Source: Oscillospiraceae bacterium (GTDB lineage: Bacteria > Bacillota > Clostridia > Oscillospirales > CAG-272). Taken from it: 64,000 bases of DNA. Shown here piece by piece: positions 61,047-64,000 of the stretch; the first letter of the stretch is position 1, and every line of letters starts with the position of its first letter. A program made the translations under genes and the position numbers. The DNA is taken from positions 31,542 through 95,541 of the forward strand of contig SVSJ01000003.1 of assembly GCA_015064355.1 (NCBI GenBank). Reading direction: 5' to 3'. A model generated the notes under the pieces. The model was given only the letters and a program-made list of their open reading frames with translations. It made no database searches and was not told the origin of the DNA.

Positions 61047-62574
61047 TACCGTCACCTCCGTCAATCATCGGTTTTATTGTTCTTTCTATCAATGCTATTT
61101 CGGCATCACTGAGGGAATACTTTGTGTATAACTCCTCGTCGCTCCAACAACGAGAAAAGTCTTGTAGCGGAACAAAAGAAAAGGTGCTTTTAGACATATT
61201 CATCGAAGCCAGCATTTGCATCATTAAGAAACGAACAAATTTGGTTTTGAGATACAATCCCAAGTTATCCGCCTCTTGTTTTGTCTTGAAAACTCCTGTG
61301 ACGAGATAGCTTTCGCTACATACCGTTTGTGGGGGGAGCGACTCGACAACGGCTAAAACACGCATTTTTCCCTCTCTATCAGGAACCCCTCCGTGTTCTG
61401 TTGTAACTTTTGAAATTATAGTTTTCCAGGAGTCGATGATTGCATGACCGCTGGTTACTTTTTCTTTTTTTATAGCACCCGTTCCAGAACTACTACGAAG
61501 AACATACTCACCGTTCGCATCGAACTTTACATTGGAATCGATTCCGAACGGTCTTCTGCTCAATACAGTATTAGACATCAGCACTTCGTTTTTTGATAAA
61601 ACTTTTTTAACTATAGAGACGGCTTTATTTTGTCTTATAAACGTCTCGTATTCATTAAGCGGACGAGTAGCTATATCAACATCACCGCGCTTAAGAACAT
61701 TGGTGACAGTACAATCGCCATTATGTGCTTCTTCCCAAAGAAAATAGCAAATACCGCCTGGAATATCTACTCCACTCGAAAAACAATCTTTTGAATCTAC
61801 AAAATCGATTATTTGTGAAACGTGTCTATCATTAAGCATCTGCTCTCTGAATGCATCGAGACCTTTACCACCCGAATACCATCTTGACGGAATGATCATA
61901 GATACATAGCGTGGATTTAAAGCAAGAGCTTGTTGAACAAATTTTTGATATATAGGAGTTGCACTCTTTCCCGCACCTCCGCCACCATCAGAGAGATGAT
62001 ATGGCGGGTTAGAAATAATTACATCAAATTTCATACCAAATAATTCCTCTGGGGAGTTTACGTGTATAAACTCATATGCGTGATTTTCTAATTCTGGACC
62101 GCGATCATATTGTTCTTGATTGGCGCTACACCACGTACATCTGCCGCCACGCCAAATATGAGCGGTTTTCTTATATCTGATGTTTCCGTCGGGTGAAGTG
62201 AATCGAGCGACTGAGTAGTCTCCATCAGGATATTTACTACAATAGGCGCCTCGTCTGGATAACAAGCTCGTCAATTCCGTCAAAGCAATACCGAACAATT
62301 GCTTTTTGAAAATATGGTCAATGCGTTCTTGCAAATCAGGGATTTTTTGCTCAAGCCCCACAAGCAATCTTTTGGCAATCTCACGCAAAAACACACCCGA
62401 TTTACAAGCAGGGTCTAAAAAAGTTGTATTTGGGTCTTCAAATAACTCTTGCGGAAGCATATCTAACATGTCATTTGCCAATTCGGGTGGCGTAAATACC
62501 TCATCACTCGACAAATTTGCAATGCAAGATAATACATCGGGGTTATAAACACCAGTAATAAAATCAGTTGACAT
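61039..62574 (-). CDS. Eco57I-type N6-adenine DNA methyltransferase
   Basis: A 511-residue gamma-class methyltransferase. It has the pre-motif EVFTPPELANDMLDML, SAM motif I FLDPACKSGVFL (52-63) and catalytic NPPY (189-192), followed by YQKFVQQALALNPRYVSMIIPSRW and a C-terminal recognition part. The stretch RYCSKYPD, RCTWCSANQEQ adds Cys near 146 and 149 and could bind zinc. It overlaps the upstream SAM-binding fragment gene by 11 bp and the helicase gene by 8 bp, so the three are translationally coupled. Confidence 0.88.
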   Translation of the reverse strand: MSTDFITGVYNPDVLSCIANLSSDEVFTPPELANDMLDMLPQELFEDPNTTFLDPACKSGVFLREIAKRLLVGLEQKIPDLQERIDHIFKKQLFGIALTELTSLLSRRGAYCSKYPDGDYSVARFTSPDGNIRYKKTAHIWRGGRCTWCSANQEQYDRGPELENHAYEFIHVNSPEELFGMKFDVIISNPPYHLSDGGGGAGKSATPIYQKFVQQALALNPRYVSMIIPSRWYSGGKGLDAFREQMLNDRHVSQIIDFVDSKDCFSSGVDIPGGICYFLWEEAHNGDCTVTNVLKRGDVDIATRPLNEYETFIRQNKAVSIVKKVLSKNEVLMSNTVLSRRPFGIDSNVKFDANGEYVLRSSSGTGAIKKEKVTSGHAIIDSWKTIISKVTTEHGGVPDREGKMRVLAVVESLPPQTVCSESYLVTGVFKTKQEADNLGLYLKTKFVRFLMMQMLASMNMSKSTFSFVPLQDFSRCWSDEELYTKYSLSDAEIALIERTIKPMIDGGDGNG

Positions 62575-63160
62575 ATTCCCAAAGCCTCCTTATTTCTGCA
62601 GTATATTGTAGTAAAGACCGGTCGGAGCGTGTATCTTCGCCCATTAGGTCATCGTATCTAAATTCTCTTCTTTGCATTGTAGTAGCCGTAACAATGCTCC
62701 ACTCGGAAAATACAATTGGCTTTCCATACACATTGGTCATTGATAACGCATCGCCACAAATAATATTCTTTTCCAAAATAAACTGACAAGTTTTGCTCAA
62801 ATTCTCATCGAATTTATAACGACGTAACCGCTTGAAAGAGCTTTTCCACAAATCAAATAAACGGTCACGGCAAATTAGAACATTCTCCTCTAACAATTCG
62901 ATGCCATATATACTGCTTACAGCCAATATGGAATACCGTTCATAATCATATGCTGAAGCTCTATACATTGAATAGACAATTTCGAGTTTTTTCCTTAACA
63001 CAGCTTCCAAGAAATTTCCGTTACCACAAGCGGGTTCTAAAAATCTGCTATCAATTCTATGTGTTTGGCTTTCTACCAATTTCAGCATATTCTCTACTAT
63101 TTCAGGAGAAGTAAAAACTTCCCCATACTTTTCGATGCGTTCTTTAGACACATCTCCCAC
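62564..63160 (-). CDS. N6-methyltransferase-like protein lacking the catalytic motif
   Basis: A 198-residue protein with the head of an N6-adenine methyltransferase: EKYGEVFTSPEIVENMLKLV, motif I FLEPACGNGNFLEAVL (40-55), SSIYGIELLEENVLICRDRL (motifs II/III region) and IICGDAL. The expected NPPY/F is missing; at that place the sequence reads PIVFSEWSIVTATTMQRREF. It can probably bind SAM but not catalyse transfer. The stop lies inside the next gene. Either a dedicated partner subunit or a decayed methyltransferase; GTG start at 63160 with GGGTGAG upstream. Confidence 0.75.
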   Translation of the reverse strand: MGDVSKERIEKYGEVFTSPEIVENMLKLVESQTHRIDSRFLEPACGNGNFLEAVLRKKLEIVYSMYRASAYDYERYSILAVSSIYGIELLEENVLICRDRLFDLWKSSFKRLRRYKFDENLSKTCQFILEKNIICGDALSMTNVYGKPIVFSEWSIVTATTMQRREFRYDDLMGEDTRSDRSLLQYTAEIRRLWEYVN

Positions 63161-63177
63161 TGTGGCTCACCCCTCTG

Positions 63178-63375
63178 CTATATAATCTCCATTATTTCCC
63201 CGATATCCACGCTTAATTTGCCACAAATCTTTACAAGAACTTCCATGCTAACATATTCGTCCTTGGAGAGTTTAGCAATGGTAGAGGGACTCAATTCAGC
63301 CAATTGTTGAAGATCTTTTTTCTTCATATTTCGGTCAATAAGCAGTTTAAAAAGTTTCTTATACGAAACGCCCAT
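63178..63375 (-). CDS. Small XRE-family HTH regulator
   Basis: A 65-residue protein that is almost only a Cro/C1-type helix-turn-helix: YKKLFKLLIDRNMKKKDLQQLAELSPSTIAKLSKDEYVSMEVLVKICGKLSVDIGEIMEI. It has the size of restriction-modification controller (C) proteins and is the first gene of the methyltransferase-helicase operon, so autoregulation of the operon is plausible. Start at ATG 63375 (MGVSYKKL) with GAGAGG upstream; longer readings run into the leader. Gap to the next gene is 17 bp. Confidence 0.85.
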   Translation of the reverse strand: MGVSYKKLFKLLIDRNMKKKDLQQLAELSPSTIAKLSKDEYVSMEVLVKICGKLSVDIGEIMEII

Positions 63376-63412
63376 CAAGGACACCTCTCTTATAAAAAAG
63401 TTTAGTGCCTCT

Positions 63413-63441
63413 ATTATATCATAAAAACTCCACGAATGCAA
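63413..63441 (-). promoter_or_regulatory. Promoter of the island operon
   Basis: Minus-strand TTGCAT (63436-63441), 17-base spacer and TATAAT (63413-63418), 38 bp before the XRE gene. Confidence 0.8.
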
Positions 63442-63472
63442 TAAGTAACTACGCAATCGTGAAGTTTTTTTA
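63421..63472. repeat. Inverted repeat across the -35 of the island promoter
   Basis: AACTCCACGAATGC (63426-63439) and GCAATCGTGAAGTT (63453-63466) are complementary at 12 of 14 positions, with A-runs and T-runs outside and a 13-base spacer. On the minus strand the hairpin is followed by TTTTT and on the plus strand by TTTTTTT, so it can serve as a two-way terminator. It also covers the -35 element, so it could be the operator for the XRE regulator. Confidence 0.65.
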
Positions 63473-63511
63473 CAATAATTTCATTATTCGCTTGTCTGAA
63501 AAAGCGTTTAT

Positions 63512-63709
63512 TCAAACTTTCTCTTCTATTGCCTCAACTTCACCGTGCAAAATATGGCTCTTTAAGGTTATAATCTTATCGGCTCTTCGGAAACACCAAA
63601 CATTAACCGCTGGCTGCTCGAACCACTCGTCGGTGTCCTTCGCTCCATATTTCTCTATATAGTAGGCGTATAGTTTTTTATCAAAATCTTCTTTTTTCAA
63701 TATTGGCAT
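63512..63709 (-). CDS. Small conserved phage-type protein
   Basis: A 65-residue basic protein (MPILKKEDFDKKLYAYYIEKYGAK..., then EWFEQPAVNVWCFRRADKII and LKSHILHGEVEAI). I have seen this type in clostridial prophages and integrative elements, with no defined function. ATG 63709 with GGGTGA upstream; it follows a 48-residue gene by 4 bp. The inverted repeat at 63421-63472 ends its transcript. Confidence 0.6.
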   Translation of the reverse strand: MPILKKEDFDKKLYAYYIEKYGAKDTDEWFEQPAVNVWCFRRADKIITLKSHILHGEVEAIEEKV

Positions 63710-63713
63710 ATTA

Positions 63714-63860
63714 TCACCCGTATTTGCATTGACCGATCAAAGTCAACACACCGTAAATTATGGCGATTATAATAATCGTCTTCCAAGGCATGCAACCACC
63801 GCCACCACCCGAGCCTCCGCTTGTGCTTTTGAAAGCATGAAAATCATTCATATCCGGCAT
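63714..63860 (-). CDS. Very small Gly-rich membrane protein
   Basis: A 48-residue reading MPDMNDFHAFKSTSGGSGGG..., a glycine run, Cys-Met-Pro-Trp, and one membrane helix (KTIIIIAIIYGVLTLIG). ATG 63860 has GAGG nine bases upstream. Composition and context (small phage-type genes on both sides) support a real gene of a phage or conjugative element. Function unknown. Confidence 0.6.
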   Translation of the reverse strand: MPDMNDFHAFKSTSGGSGGGGGCMPWKTIIIIAIIYGVLTLIGQCKYG

Positions 63861-63871
63861 AATCTTTTACC

Positions 63872-64000
63872 TCAACCGTAAACTCTCGCAGCATCTAACT
63901 GCTCAAAAATATAGTAAACGTTCTTGATCGCGGCACGGCGGTCACGTTTTTTCTGTCGCTCTTGCTCCGCCCTCCACCGCTTGGTTCCTTTAACCGGGGG
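63872..64000 (-). CDS. C-terminal part of a basic protein (cut by window edge)
   Basis: Forty-two codons in frame to the window edge encode a highly basic segment (GTKRWRAEQERQKKRDRRAA) and end NVYYIFEQLDAARVYG before TGA at 63872. The start lies outside. The stop is 11 bp before the next gene, in the same orientation and spacing as its neighbours, which supports a real gene. No family recognised. Confidence 0.5.
   Translation of the reverse strand, partial: PPVKGTKRWRAEQERQKKRDRRAAIKNVYYIFEQLDAARVYG

Noticed and set aside
54751..63375. DISARM, BREX or type I restriction assignment for the island operon
   Set aside because: No DrmB, PLD nuclease, PglZ, BrxC ATPase or HsdS specificity subunit can be recognised.

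Overview
The window reads as chromosomal DNA of a spore-forming, anaerobic-type Firmicute (class Clostridia; the exact family cannot be fixed from the sequence). Supporting evidence is the type 1B dihydroorotate dehydrogenase pair PyrD/PyrK, three genes of the sigma-E activation pathway (spoIIR, spoIIGA, sigE), whiA and argR, strong GGAGG ribosome binding sites, and TTGACA-17-TATAAT promoters. About 54 kb is conserved housekeeping DNA, almost all on the minus strand. The last 9.5 kb is an accessory island behind a tRNA-Pro gene.

Layout, left to right. 1-7324: pyrimidine operon pyrC-carB-pyrK-pyrD-pyrF-pyrE (minus strand, running off the left edge) with one consensus promoter and a hairpin leader; carA is not in the operon. 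7387-9470: a HAD-IIA phosphatase and a YbaK-type tRNA deacylase, then a divergent sfp-type phosphopantetheinyl transferase. 9473-12047: a MarR regulator and an ABC exporter with a palindromic operator just after the promoter. 12113-15724: a small site-2 protease with a membrane partner, a HAD phosphatase, spoIIR, comF and a TspO-like protein. 15777-18548: a class A penicillin-binding protein. 18662-33650: a 14-gene minus-strand gene train nusB-(TsaD paralogue)-xseA-xseB-ispA-tlyA-nadK-argR-recN-tyrS-yjjG-murB-whiA-dnaE with one clear consensus promoter ahead of nusB. 33841-34987: a membrane protein and trmO on the plus strand. 35026-39969: secA followed by two membrane proteins. 40096-41335: trmL and an SGNH hydrolase. 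41376-43142: an orphan lipoprotein that looks like a solute-binding protein. 43280-48415: dgt-dnaG-rpoD-rpoD, with two RpoD-type sigma genes in tandem. 48441-50142: two tandem paralogous membrane proteins. 50214-54247: yigZ, hflX, rpmE, sigE, spoIIGA.

The sporulation genes fit together. SpoIIR is the secreted forespore signal, SpoIIGA is the membrane protease it activates, and SigE is the pro-sigma that SpoIIGA cleaves. The spoIIR leader carries a sigma-F-like promoter placed so that only read-through RNA would contain an arm complementary to the spoIIR ribosome binding site.

The island (54.5-64 kb) starts after tRNA-Pro(GGG) and a terminator. It holds a large hairpin, a short tandem repeat, then a compact minus-strand operon: a small XRE regulator, a SAM-binding methyltransferase fragment, an Eco57I-like N6-adenine methyltransferase, a GIY-YIG/helicase fusion, a fused C5-cytosine plus N6-adenine methyltransferase, a 72-residue mobile-element-type protein and a DUF4268 protein. 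This looks like a multi-methyltransferase restriction or defence system that does not match BREX or DISARM. The right edge holds three small genes of phage or conjugative-element type, the last one cut by the window.
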